A stretch of 64,000 bases of DNA from Gemmatimonas sp. GTDB taxonomy: Bacteria; Gemmatimonadota; Gemmatimonadetes; Gemmatimonadales; Gemmatimonadaceae. This document shows, piece after piece, positions 42,456-50,484 of this stretch. Under the pieces are notes generated by a model. It saw only the letters and a program-made list of their open reading frames with translations. It made no database searches and was not told the origin of the DNA. The position numbers and the translations under genes are program-made. The stretch's first letter is position 1. Each line of letters starts with the position of its first letter. The stretch spans positions 62,001-126,000 of the forward strand of contig JANYJW010000049.1 in assembly GCA_025361705.1 (NCBI GenBank). Direction: 5' to 3'.

Positions 42456-45106
42456 CTCGCCCCCCGCGCCACGAACAGCTTCAACCGTGCACGCGTGCCC
42501 GCGCCCTCGGCAAGGATGAGGTATGCACCATTGGGCACCAGCGCGCCGAGGTCCCACGTGGCATCGGCGTCAGCGCTCGCCACGGCGTGCGTCCACACCA
42601 TCCGCCCCGTGAAATCGTACACGGTGATGCGCCCGGCGGCGCCAAACGGCCACGTGAACGTCACCGCGTCGCCGCGCACCGGATTGGCCGACGGCAGGAA
42701 CCGAGCCGCGGATCCCGCACCGCCCGCGCCAGCGGGCGACGGCGTGCCATTGGAGAAGACCGCCACTTCGTCAATCCACCACGGCAGGTTCACCGAATAG
42801 AAGCTCAGCCACAGCGCCTTGCCGCGCACGCCGCCCACGCGCACGTCCTCGGGATACCACTCCGGCGCGGCCCCCGCCATGCGCGCCACGATGTTCCAGG
42901 TGCGGCCGCTGTCGGTCGACACCCGCACCATGCCGAACGGCAGTTCGCTGTATCCGTCGCCACTGTACTTGGTCCAGAACGTGATGCTCACCGTGTCGAC
43001 GCTCGCCGGCACGACAATGGTCGGCGACCGCAACTCGCCGCTGGTGCCTTTATACGATGAGCGCCCCGCCACCCGCTGCGTGGTGTCGACACCGAATCCC
43101 TGCAGGACCCACGCGGGATCCGTCGCTTCTGCGCCGCTCGCCGTCAGCAGCGTCCACGTGGCGCGTTCGGTGCCCGACGTGACGCTGATTGTCGCCGGAC
43201 GGCCCGTGTCGCCGGCTTTCGACACGAGCCGGCGGGCAAAGCGGCCCCCGGACGCCGAGTCGACGCTGACGGCGACCGGCAGGCCCGCGGCGGTCAGCGT
43301 CGCGTTGCCGGCCAGGGCCGCCGGCACGCGCACGCGCAGCGACGGTGTGCCGCTCTCGAGCACCCAGCGATCGGCGTGCAGGCCGGTGGTGGGGCTGGCG
43401 TAGGCGGCCGGCGCGCGCGCCATCTCGATGGCGTCGAGCGCAAACGGGAGGTTGTCGGCAAAGAGCTGCTGCAGCAGCGTCTCGCTGTCTGGAAACTCGA
43501 AGCCATAGTAGCCCGTGGCGCCGTACCCGCTGGTGAGCTCGGGATTGATGCTCACGGTACCGTGCGTGGCGCTGGCCCAGTCGGTGTACTCGCCGTTCGT
43601 CGGGTACAGCATCCACGCCATGCCGGGCGCATACATGCTGCGCGGCGACCCCGGGAGATGATCGACGACGCTCGGGTGCGCGTTGGTGCCGGCCAGCACG
43701 CGATAGGTGTCGATGTCGGCGGGTAGCACGCCATTGCGCGCCCCGGGAGGAAAGAGCTGCAAGCCGGCGTACGTGTGGTACGTGATGGAAATGACCGGTG
43801 GATGGAGCGTGTGAAACTGCTGCAGCGCGCTCACCTCCGGTTCAGACGCCGCCGACGGGCCGCGATAGATCTCGCTGGTCGGGTTTGGCGACGACCCGTT
43901 GTCGTCGAGACCCCAATTGGCGCTGTGGTTGCGGTTGAGATCCACGCCCACCGCGCCGCCGGCCATCGGACGCCGGTTCTTCCGCCACAGCCGGTCGTTG
44001 GTGAACGTGTACTGATAGCCGTCGGGATTGACCACCGGCACCACCCAGATGTCGCGCTGGTTCACCAGCGAATCGGTGCGCGCATCGGTGCCGGTGGCGA
44101 GCCGCGTGATGAGCCGCAGCGCCATCTCGGTGGCCGCCCACTCCCGCGCATGGTGCGTGGCGACGAACAGCACGTTGGGGCGCGACGCCGCATCGCCGCG
44201 CGGCCCGATCTTCACCGCAAGAATCGGTCGCCCCTCGTACGAGCGACCCACGGTGTCGACGCTCACGCGTGCGTTGACCTTGGCCAGTGAGTCGACCCAC
44301 GCGCGGATGCCGCGCACGGGATCGTCGTACGAGCGGTACACCACGGGCGACGTGGCCACCGCCGCCATCTGCATCAGACGCCGCTGATCCGTACCCGGCG
44401 CCGTCACGAGGTGCGGCTGGGCGCCCAGTGCCTGCAAGCGCGCGAGCTCGCCTGGTTCGGCCACCACCAGCGTGCCGCCGCGCTCGACGCCCACCACGTC
44501 AAAGCCGCGCGTGCGCAGCTCCGCGGCCGTCAGTTCGGTGATGCGATAGGTGAGGTGCTGCTGGGCGTGAAGCGCCGCCGGGACGAGCGCGAGCACCAGC
44601 GCCAGGACGAGCGCGCTCGCCGTGTGCCGCGTGCGCTTGGCGTTTGCGCCGTCGCGTTGCGCGACGATGGCCACCCACCAGGCGTCGGTGGCCAGAAAGA
44701 GCCGCTGCAGCGTAGCCACCCACGCCTCCCACGCCACGCCGCGCGCCGGCGCCGGGGCCCGCGACACGGCCGCGGCGCGCTCCTCGAGTTCGTCGAGCAC
44801 CATCCAGACGGCCGCACCGGCATCAGTCAGTCGCGCTCCCAGCGCGCGGCGTTCGGCCGCCGAGCGCGGATGGCGCGCCGCAGCCATCTGCTCCACGGCA
44901 TCGGCCAGCGCACGCCGCAGCCGGTCGGCCTGGAACGCCGCCACATGCCCCTCGGCGCTGCGCACGCGTGCGGCGTTGCGCCGCGCCGCGAGCAGCGGGG
45001 TGAAGAACCGCGCGTGATCGGCATCGCGCAGCCACCGCGCGCTGCCGAGCGCGCGCAGCGGACGCGTGAACTCGGGCAGCGTGAAGTCGGCGGGGCGCTG
45101 GGTCAT
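42452..45106 (-). CDS. M14 zinc carboxypeptidase with extra N-terminal domain and C-terminal sorting-type domain
   Basis: An 884-residue protein. Residues 1-158 are a helical, Arg/Ala-rich domain that I do not recognise. Residues 159-184 look like a Sec signal or membrane anchor ending LHA-QQ. The M14 domain has zinc ligands H319 and E322 (HAREW), H444 (ITYHTYAG), VGVDLNRNHSANWG and a catalytic-Glu candidate in FEFPDSE. Ig-like and jelly-roll-like regions follow. The end (about 800-884: SANPVRGDAVTF, VYDFTGRMVW, NGAYLILAEG) resembles FlgD/type IX sorting domains. The ATG at 45106 lies 4 nt after the CYTH stop. If translation instead begins at the GTG of codon 146, an ordinary secreted peptidase results. 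Confidence 0.83.
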   Translation of the reverse strand: MTQRPADFTLPEFTRPLRALGSARWLRDADHARFFTPLLAARRNAARVRSAEGHVAAFQADRLRRALADAVEQMAAARHPRSAAERRALGARLTDAGAAVWMVLDELEERAAAVSRAPAPARGVAWEAWVATLQRLFLATDAWWVAIVAQRDGANAKRTRHTASALVLALVLALVPAALHAQQHLTYRITELTAAELRTRGFDVVGVERGGTLVVAEPGELARLQALGAQPHLVTAPGTDQRRLMQMAAVATSPVVYRSYDDPVRGIRAWVDSLAKVNARVSVDTVGRSYEGRPILAVKIGPRGDAASRPNVLFVATHHAREWAATEMALRLITRLATGTDARTDSLVNQRDIWVVPVVNPDGYQYTFTNDRLWRKNRRPMAGGAVGVDLNRNHSANWGLDDNGSSPNPTSEIYRGPSAASEPEVSALQQFHTLHPPVISITYHTYAGLQLFPPGARNGVLPADIDTYRVLAGTNAHPSVVDHLPGSPRSMYAPGMAWMLYPTNGEYTDWASATHGTVSINPELTSGYGATGYYGFEFPDSETLLQQLFADNLPFALDAIEMARAPAAYASPTTGLHADRWVLESGTPSLRVRVPAALAGNATLTAAGLPVAVSVDSASGGRFARRLVSKAGDTGRPATISVTSGTERATWTLLTASGAEATDPAWVLQGFGVDTTQRVAGRSSYKGTSGELRSPTIVVPASVDTVSITFWTKYSGDGYSELPFGMVRVSTDSGRTWNIVARMAGAAPEWYPEDVRVGGVRGKALWLSFYSVNLPWWIDEVAVFSNGTPSPAGAGGAGSAARFLPSANPVRGDAVTFTWPFGAAGRITVYDFTGRMVWTHAVASADADATWDLGALVPNGAYLILAEGAGTRARLKLFVARGAR

Positions 45107-45110
45107 GGCG

Positions 45111-45704
45111 TCAGCGCAGCGCAGGGCCGAAGCGGTGGTCACCATTGAGTTCGCGCGCACTGACGGCCGCCATCGTGCCCGTGCGCGCCTCGTAGCGCGC
45201 CACGAAGTCGGCCAGGCGTTCGCTGCTGAACTCGCCGCGCGGCAGCCCCGCCGCGGCAATGGCCGACTCAATGGCCTCCGGCGTGCCCTCCACCTCGAGC
45301 AGCACGTCCATGCGCGGGTAGCGTTCGATGCGCAGCACCGCGCCGTCCAGCTCGAACTGCTCGATCTCGCGGTCGATTTCGTGCACGATCACATAGCCGA
45401 GGCGCGCGAGGATCTCGGCGGTCGCAGCGCCGTCGCCGCACGGCGTGGAGAGCTCCTCGCGCACCTTGAAGCCGGCATCGTGCTCGGTCGGGCCTTTCCA
45501 GTCGAGCACGGCGCGGCGCCCATGCGCCTCGTCGTACACGCGCAGGCGCAGCACATGGTCATCGCGCAGGAGGTCGCCGCGCGGCCGGTCGTACCGGCGG
45601 TCGGACATCATGCCGCGGAAGACGTCCCGTGCGCCGGCGGCCAGGAGCCGCGCGCGCAGCGCCGCCGGATCGGCGACGACGCCCTTGAGCTCGACCTCAC
45701 GCAT
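45111..45704 (-). CDS. CYTH-domain protein
   Basis: A 197-residue triphosphate-tunnel protein of the CYTH superfamily (class IV adenylate cyclase/thiamine-triphosphatase type). The ExExK signature is E3-K7 (EVELK), followed by LRLRVYDEAHGRRAVLDWKGP and charged strands typical of the tunnel (VLRIERYPRMDVLLEVEG). Substrates can be ATP, thiamine triphosphate or inorganic triphosphate; which one cannot be told. The ATG overlaps the upstream HAD gene by 8 nt. A CHAD protein, the frequent partner, is encoded elsewhere at 35581. Confidence 0.88.
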   Translation of the reverse strand: MREVELKGVVADPAALRARLLAAGARDVFRGMMSDRRYDRPRGDLLRDDHVLRLRVYDEAHGRRAVLDWKGPTEHDAGFKVREELSTPCGDGAATAEILARLGYVIVHEIDREIEQFELDGAVLRIERYPRMDVLLEVEGTPEAIESAIAAAGLPRGEFSSERLADFVARYEARTGTMAAVSARELNGDHRFGPALR

Positions 45705-46392
45705 CGCAGATGGCTCCCAGCGATGCGTCGAGATCGGAAAAGTCCTCGAGCACCGCGTGCGGCGCATGTGCCGCCAGATCGGCCATGGTGAAGTGGCCCG
45801 TGGCCACGGCCACGGCACGCGCGCCAATGCCGCGCCCGCACTGCACATCGGCCGGCGTGTCGCCGATGATCACCACCGACGCGCCGTGCACCTCGTGCCC
45901 CAGCAGTTCCGCCGCGCGGCGCTGCGCAATGGCCGGCAGCGCCGGACGGTCCTCATGGTCCGACCCGTAGGCGCCCACGAGGAACTGCGCGGGCTCGAGC
46001 CCGGCCGCGCGCAGCTTGAGCGCCGCGCCGGGGGCAATGTTGCCCGTGAGCAGCCCAAGCAGCACGTCGTCGCGCGCCTGCAGTGCGTCCAGCAGTGCGG
46101 GAATGCCCTCGTGCGTGCGCACACCGTGCGCGCCGGACGCCACCGCCTGCTCGAGTCGCGCGAGGTAGTCGGCCAGCAGCGACTCCATGCGCAGGTCGAT
46201 GTCGGCGTCGGAAAAGCCGGCGTGGCGCATCGACTCGCGTGCAATCTGCCGGTCCGTCTTGCCGTCGTACCGGTAGCCGCTGGGGCCCGCGGCACCAAAA
46301 TGCGCCAGCAGCGCGCCTTCCATGGCCCGCCGCCCCGCGCCGCCGCTGGCGAGAAGCGTGCCGTCGATGTCGAAGAGGACGACGCGGATCAT
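45697..46392 (-). CDS. HAD-superfamily phosphatase
   Basis: A 231-residue haloacid-dehalogenase-type hydrolase with motif I FDIDGTLL (nucleophile Asp), a helical cap, motif II LLTGN, motif III Lys region, and motif IV IIGDTPADVQCG. It resembles phosphoglycolate-phosphatase-like enzymes; the substrate is not evident. The ATG overlaps the EamA transporter stop (ATGA) and the gene overlaps CYTH at its end, so it sits inside the operon. Confidence 0.92.
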   Translation of the reverse strand: MIRVVLFDIDGTLLASGGAGRRAMEGALLAHFGAAGPSGYRYDGKTDRQIARESMRHAGFSDADIDLRMESLLADYLARLEQAVASGAHGVRTHEGIPALLDALQARDDVLLGLLTGNIAPGAALKLRAAGLEPAQFLVGAYGSDHEDRPALPAIAQRRAAELLGHEVHGASVVIIGDTPADVQCGRGIGARAVAVATGHFTMADLAAHAPHAVLEDFSDLDASLGAICDA

Positions 46393-47291
46393 GAGCGCGT
46401 GAGCAGGAGGCCGGCCATGACTCCGGCGGCGCCGAAACCCTGTGCCATCGTCGGCACCTCGCCCAGCGCCGCCCACGCCACCAGCACCGCGATGACCGGC
46501 TGCAGATTGCTGTACATCGACGTGCGCGTGGGCCCAATGAGCTTGATGCCGCGATACCAGATGAGATATGCGATGACGAGCGCGAAGACGCCACTGTAGC
46601 CGATGGCGAGCCACGCCGAGAGCGGCAGCGCGGTCCACGGCGTGCGGCCGATGGCCGGCGCAGCGACGACGCACAGCGGAATGGCGCCGCCGATCATCGT
46701 CAGCGCCGACATCTGCACGCCGTCGACGTGATGCGTGTACGGCTTGAGGAGCACCGTGTACGTGGCCCACACCGCCGCCGCCGCGAGGATGAAGGCATCG
46801 CCGGCGAGCGAGGCATCGCCCACCTGCGCCGATGCCGTGCCGCTCATCACGAACCCGATGCCGCTGACCGAGAGCGCGATGCCCACATAGCCGCGCGCGT
46901 GCACTTTCTCGACCCCGCGCAGGCGGCCAAGGACGGCGATGAGCACCGGCGTCGCCGCCATCAGCAGCGAGGCATTGCCCGCGCGCGTCCGCGAAATGCC
47001 CTCGACAAAGAGCAGCTGATAGACGCCGTTGCCGAGCACGCCCAACCCCATGAGCGCGAGCACCTGGCGGCGTGGCGGCATGGGCAGGCGCATGAGGCGG
47101 GCGATGGCCAGGAGCGCCAGCCCCGCCAACGCCACGCGCACGCCGTTGAACGCCAGCGGCTCGAGATACCGCATGCCGAACTTCACCACCGAGAAGTTCA
47201 CACCCCAGATGGTCGCCATCACCAAGAGGAGCAGGTCGGTGACCCAGATCCGGTGATGCGGATGGTCGGCGTGCGTGGCGGGGAAGGTCAT
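46389..47291 (-). CDS. EamA/DMT-family transporter
   Basis: A 300-residue inner-membrane protein with ten predicted helices in two EamA repeats (first: LLLLVMATIWGVNFSVVKFG; second: AFILAAAAVWATYTVLLKP). Members export or import small metabolites such as amino acids or nucleotide precursors; the substrate is unknown. The ATG at 47291 is preferred: TAGTTT lies 7 nt upstream and could drive a leaderless transcript. It heads the EamA-HAD-CYTH-M14-acpS run. Confidence 0.9.
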   Translation of the reverse strand: MTFPATHADHPHHRIWVTDLLLLVMATIWGVNFSVVKFGMRYLEPLAFNGVRVALAGLALLAIARLMRLPMPPRRQVLALMGLGVLGNGVYQLLFVEGISRTRAGNASLLMAATPVLIAVLGRLRGVEKVHARGYVGIALSVSGIGFVMSGTASAQVGDASLAGDAFILAAAAVWATYTVLLKPYTHHVDGVQMSALTMIGGAIPLCVVAAPAIGRTPWTALPLSAWLAIGYSGVFALVIAYLIWYRGIKLIGPTRTSMYSNLQPVIAVLVAWAALGEVPTMAQGFGAAGVMAGLLLTRS

Positions 47292-47298
47292 CCCGGGA

Positions 47299-47304
47299 AA
47301 ACTA
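47299..47304 (-). promoter_or_regulatory. Putative -10 hexamer of the EamA operon
   Basis: On the minus strand TAGTTT lies 7 nt before the ATG at 47291. Its TAG is also the stop codon of ctaG, so the promoter element and the upstream stop coincide. No ribosome site is visible. Confidence 0.4.
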
Positions 47305-48120
47305 ATCCCGCGGAGGCGCCGGGGGCGCGACGTCGCCCGCCACACCACCGCTCCAGCGGAAGAACATCACCGTGATGATGCCAAAGATGACCGCCGCGCC
47401 CGCCAGTTCCATCACCCCGCCGGCAAGGTGCTGGTCCTCCAGCGGCGACCACTCGGGCCACGGCGGCGCCAGCTCATAGATGGCGTACATGGGGAACTCG
47501 CGGATCAGCATCACCATGGCGATGCCGGTGTGCACCAGCGTGGCCAGAAAGAGGTACAGCATCGCCACGGGGACGCTGAACCAGGCCCGCGCCGGAGCGC
47601 CGACGATGACCGGCCACCAGAGCACGAGCCCGCCGGCCACCCACGCGACGTCAATCGCAAACGCGCCGGCCTGCGAGGGCATCAGCGTGTCCACCACCAC
47701 CGGCATGTGCGTCGCGATGGCCACGAGGTTGAACAGCACGCCGGCAATCATGGGTTGCGTGAGCAGCGCCGCCATGCGGCCGGCGGCGCCGGCCGTGGGC
47801 AGCGACGCGGCCAGCGGCTTGCGCACGGCGACCAGCAGCAGTGGCGGTGCGACGAGCGCCAGCGAGAGGAACTGCAGCGCGTGCGCGCTCTGCAGGTAGC
47901 CGGCGGCCAGCGGCCCCACCGGCCAGTCGAGCGCCTGCCACACAAGCCCCACACCGCTCCACCCGAGCCAGTACGCCAAGCGCGATGCACCCATCGCGCG
48001 CGCGCGCCGCGCGTAGGCGTAAAACACAAGCGCGAGCACGGCGGTCGCCACCCACACGCCGGGATAGAACTGGGGATCCCACGTCCACGGCTTCCCTGAC
48101 GCCGAACACCACCATTGCAT
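47302..48120 (-). CDS. Cytochrome c oxidase assembly protein, CtaG (caa3) type
   Basis: A 272-residue membrane protein of the caa3-type CtaG family with about seven helices (ATAVLALVFYAYARRARAM, LLAVRKPLAAS and WPVIVG regions) and conserved His residues, including one in SAHALQFLSL. Members help copper insertion into cytochrome c oxidase. It follows the SCO1-like gene by 2 nt, a typical copper-assembly pairing. The oxidase subunits themselves are not in the window. This CtaG is unrelated to the Cox11-type protein of the same name. Confidence 0.88.
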   Translation of the reverse strand: MQWWCSASGKPWTWDPQFYPGVWVATAVLALVFYAYARRARAMGASRLAYWLGWSGVGLVWQALDWPVGPLAAGYLQSAHALQFLSLALVAPPLLLVAVRKPLAASLPTAGAAGRMAALLTQPMIAGVLFNLVAIATHMPVVVDTLMPSQAGAFAIDVAWVAGGLVLWWPVIVGAPARAWFSVPVAMLYLFLATLVHTGIAMVMLIREFPMYAIYELAPPWPEWSPLEDQHLAGGVMELAGAAVIFGIITVMFFRWSGGVAGDVAPPAPPRD

Positions 48121-48122
48121 CG

Positions 48123-48734
48123 TCAGTGCTCCTTGGCCGGCCGCACCCGCAGCAGGCGCGGAATGTCCTCAGCCCAATCCGCCTGGCGCGTGCCGAACGG
48201 ATACAGCACGTGCGCCGAATCGTCAGCCGTGAACACGATGACCGTGGCCGGATGCCCCACCTCGTAGCGGCCATCAGGCCCGGAGACGCCGCGCACCGCC
48301 GGCGGCAGGCCGATGGCGCTCATGACGCGCGTCACCTCAATGTCGTCGCCGCGCAGGCCGACAAAGGTCCTGTCGAAATGGTCGAGCCACGTGCGCAATG
48401 CCGGCAATGAGTCGCGCGCCGGATCGGTGGTGACAAACACGAAGCGCGCCTTCTGCTGATCCTCGAACGACAGTGAGTGCAGCACCGCCGCTACGTTGGC
48501 CACGTGCACGGGACAGACGTCGGGGCAGTTGGTGTAGCCGAAGAACAGGAACGTCAGCACACCGCGCGTTTCGCGCCCAAACTCGTACGGCGCGCCCCGC
48601 GTGTCGGTGAGCGTAAAGGACGGGCGCGGCAGCCCCGGTTCCAGCGGCACCCCGTGCCGCGGCGCGGGCGCGGCGCAGGCACCGAGGGCGAACGCCGCAG
48701 CAATCAACACGGAGCGAGGGCGCAGGAGGGGCAT
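48123..48734 (-). CDS. SCO1/SenC copper-binding lipoprotein
   Basis: A 203-residue thioredoxin-fold protein that delivers copper to the CuA site of cytochrome oxidase. The signal ends in LGAC with lipidated C20. The copper-binding CPDVC is at C70 and C74, and the third ligand His is in EVGHPATVIVF. I chose the ATG at 48734 because TAGCTT lies 7 nt upstream; an in-frame ATG at 48752 would lie upstream of that promoter and has no ribosome site either. Confidence 0.92.
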   Translation of the reverse strand: MPLLRPRSVLIAAAFALGACAAPAPRHGVPLEPGLPRPSFTLTDTRGAPYEFGRETRGVLTFLFFGYTNCPDVCPVHVANVAAVLHSLSFEDQQKARFVFVTTDPARDSLPALRTWLDHFDRTFVGLRGDDIEVTRVMSAIGLPPAVRGVSGPDGRYEVGHPATVIVFTADDSAHVLYPFGTRQADWAEDIPRLLRVRPAKEH

Positions 48735-48741
48735 GCGGTTG

Positions 48742-48747
48742 AAGCTA
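48742..48747 (-). promoter_or_regulatory. Putative -10 hexamer of sco1-ctaG
   Basis: TAGCTT on the minus strand, 7 nt before the ATG at 48734, with no Shine-Dalgarno. It is identical to the hexamers before the PorX-like and PP2C genes. Confidence 0.45.
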
Positions 48748-48780
48748 ATCATTGCAGGGGCCACAGGGGCCGCGCGGCCG

Positions 48781-48829
48781 CGCGGCCCGCGCGGCCCGCG
48801 CGGCCCGCGCGCCTCACGCGCGCCTCACG
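48781..48829. repeat. GC-only tandem repeats between divergent sco1 and the DUF6941-like gene
   Basis: Three exact copies of the 9-mer CGCGGCCCG (48781-48807) are followed by two exact copies of the 11-mer CGCGCCTCACG (48808-48829); degenerate copies precede them from about 48766. The stretch is almost pure G+C with alternating CG steps. It fills the middle of the divergent promoter region. Confidence 0.9.
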
Positions 48830-48866
48830 CGCGCAACGCCGACTCGCCGCGGGAGTGGCCGCGCCA

Positions 48867-48872
48867 TATCTT
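48867..48872 (+). promoter_or_regulatory. Putative -10 hexamer of the DUF6941-like gene
   Basis: TATCTT, 6 nt before the ATG at 48879, with no ribosome site. It is the same hexamer as before lgt and again suggests a leaderless mRNA. Confidence 0.42.
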
Positions 48873-48878
48873 CTGCGC

Positions 48879-49307
48879 ATGTACTGCTCCTTTGCCCTCT
48901 TCGCCGACGCCGCCAACCTCTCGCAGGAAGGCAAGCTCAACGTCCTCGGGGTCTTTGACGCCCTGCACGTGGGCAGCGTCCCCGCGGTGCACCCGCGCGC
49001 CACGCTCGTCGTCCGCCTCAAGGCGAGCCCCGACGATGCGGGGACCCACGCCCTGTCATTCGCCTGGATGAGCCCTTCGGGCGAGGAGATCTGGTCGTCC
49101 AATGGCGAAGTGGAAGTGCACGCACCCCCGCCGGGCACGCTCGAGGTGGATATTCCCGTCATCGCCGCCCTCGACTTGCCCATCACCGAGGGCGGCGTGC
49201 ACCTGATGCGCGTGGAACTCGACGGCGACGTCGAGGCCGAGGTGGCGTTGCATGTGCACGTCGGCGGCACCGTGGCGCCGCTCGCCGTGGGCGGGCTGGT
49301 CTCCTAG
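48879..49307 (+). CDS. DUF6941-like hypothetical protein
   Basis: A 142-residue protein of unknown function. It begins MYCSFALFADAANLSQEGKL and continues LNVLGVFDALHVGSVPAVHP, which I associate with the DUF6941 group, then forms a probable beta-sandwich (LVVRLKASPDDAGTHAL, then EVEVHAPPPGTLEVDIP). There is no signal peptide or membrane segment. It converges on the P1 peptidase gene, the two stops sharing CTAG (49304-49307). Confidence 0.75.
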   Translation: MYCSFALFADAANLSQEGKLNVLGVFDALHVGSVPAVHPRATLVVRLKASPDDAGTHALSFAWMSPSGEEIWSSNGEVEVHAPPPGTLEVDIPVIAALDLPITEGGVHLMRVELDGDVEAEVALHVHVGGTVAPLAVGGLVS

Positions 49308-50281
49308 TCAGCCAGGCCGGGCACGCCGTCGCGGCCCGTCGCCGTGCGCACGGCGCGCTCGATGGCCCGCTCCAGCGCTGCCACCGCGAGCATTTCGGCA
49401 CGCACGGGATCGGCGGCCGCGCCCGTCAGCGGCGCGAGCGCGAAGAGCACGTCGCCATCCACCAGCGATCCGGCGGGCCGCACGCGACGGTGCAGCGCAG
49501 CCCCCGCGGCGCGCGCCACGCCACGCAACGCGAGCGTGTCGAGCACACCATCGACCACCACCACCGCCACGGTCGTGTTGTGCGCGCCGCCAAACATCGG
49601 GCCCATGCCGTGCGCCGCCAGCCACCGTTCCGTGCCCACGAACGCCCCGTCTTTCCGCGCCCCCGCCACAATGCGCCCGTCGGCGTCACAGACGTCGCCA
49701 AACGCATTCACCGCGGCAATCGCGCATGCGGCAGCGCCGCGCTCCTCAGCGACAGCAATGCCCACGCCGCCTTTCATGCACGCGGTCGCACCCAGCGCCT
49801 TGCCGACCGTGAGTCCCGTGCCGGCCCCCACGCTTCCCTCGGCGATGCCATCGCCCGTCGCACACTCGCACGCATCGTAGCCCATCTGTGGCGTAGGCCG
49901 CGCACCGAAGTGGCCGAGTGGCTGGAGGTCAAAGAGCACCGCCGCCGGCACAATGGGCACCACGCCGCCGCCGACCGGGAAGCCGCGGCCACGCTCCTCC
50001 ATCCACCGCATCACGCCGTCGGCCGCCGCCAGCCCGTACGCCGACCCGCCGCTCAAGAGCACCGCATCGACCCGGCCCACCAGGTGCCCCGGGTCGAGCA
50101 GCGTGAGCTCACGCGTGCCCGTGGCGCGGCCAAACACGGCGCACGCGCCCCGCAACGCCGCGCTGTCGCCGCGCACAACGGTGCACCCGGTGCCGCCCGC
50201 CGCATCGGTGGCGTGCCCAACCGCAATGCCGAAGCGCCGGAGATCGGCGCGCGACTCGGCCGTGTGCACCGCGTGGCTCAC
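49304..50281 (-). CDS. P1/DmpA-family (S58) peptidase-like protein
   Basis: A 325-residue Ntn-type hydrolase-fold protein of the P1/DmpA group, which cleaves itself to expose an N-terminal Ser or Thr and acts as an aminopeptidase. Visible are the GIAVGHATD start, LLSGGSAYGLAAADGV, VGAGTGLTVGK, and HNTTVAVVVVDG, where a Thr is the likely nucleophile. The GTG start at 50281 overlaps the zinc-protein stop (GTGA). The frame is open further upstream but homology begins near this GTG. The substrate is unknown. Confidence 0.86.
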   Translation of the reverse strand: MSHAVHTAESRADLRRFGIAVGHATDAAGGTGCTVVRGDSAALRGACAVFGRATGTRELTLLDPGHLVGRVDAVLLSGGSAYGLAAADGVMRWMEERGRGFPVGGGVVPIVPAAVLFDLQPLGHFGARPTPQMGYDACECATGDGIAEGSVGAGTGLTVGKALGATACMKGGVGIAVAEERGAAACAIAAVNAFGDVCDADGRIVAGARKDGAFVGTERWLAAHGMGPMFGGAHNTTVAVVVVDGVLDTLALRGVARAAGAALHRRVRPAGSLVDGDVLFALAPLTGAAADPVRAEMLAVAALERAIERAVRTATGRDGVPGLAD

Positions 50282-50472
50282 GGCGCACCGGGCGCCGACA
50301 CCGGATCGCCCGCACGCGGCGGGCCCTTGGCCGCGCACTCGCGGCATCGCACCACGCCCTTCAGCTCGCACATGTTGCAGATGAACGTGCCGCACTCCTG
50401 GCAGGGATACCCCTCGGAGGCGCGTTCCTCGCGCCCGCAGGCGCGGCACCGCATCGCATCGCGTTCCGTCAT
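50278..50472 (-). CDS. Small zinc-binding protein with four CxxC pairs
   Basis: A 64-residue protein with eight cysteines in four CxxC pairs (C9/C12, C24/C27, C32/C35, C43/C46), enough for two zinc sites of B-box or treble-clef type. GAGAGGGAC lies upstream of the ATG. It lies between the NtrC-like regulator (12 nt away) and the P1 peptidase (4-nt overlap), so it belongs to that unit. Function unknown; a protein-binding adaptor is one possibility. Confidence 0.7.
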   Translation of the reverse strand: MTERDAMRCRACGREERASEGYPCQECGTFICNMCELKGVVRCRECAAKGPPRAGDPVSAPGAP

Positions 50473-50484
50473 GCGTCGTCCCTC

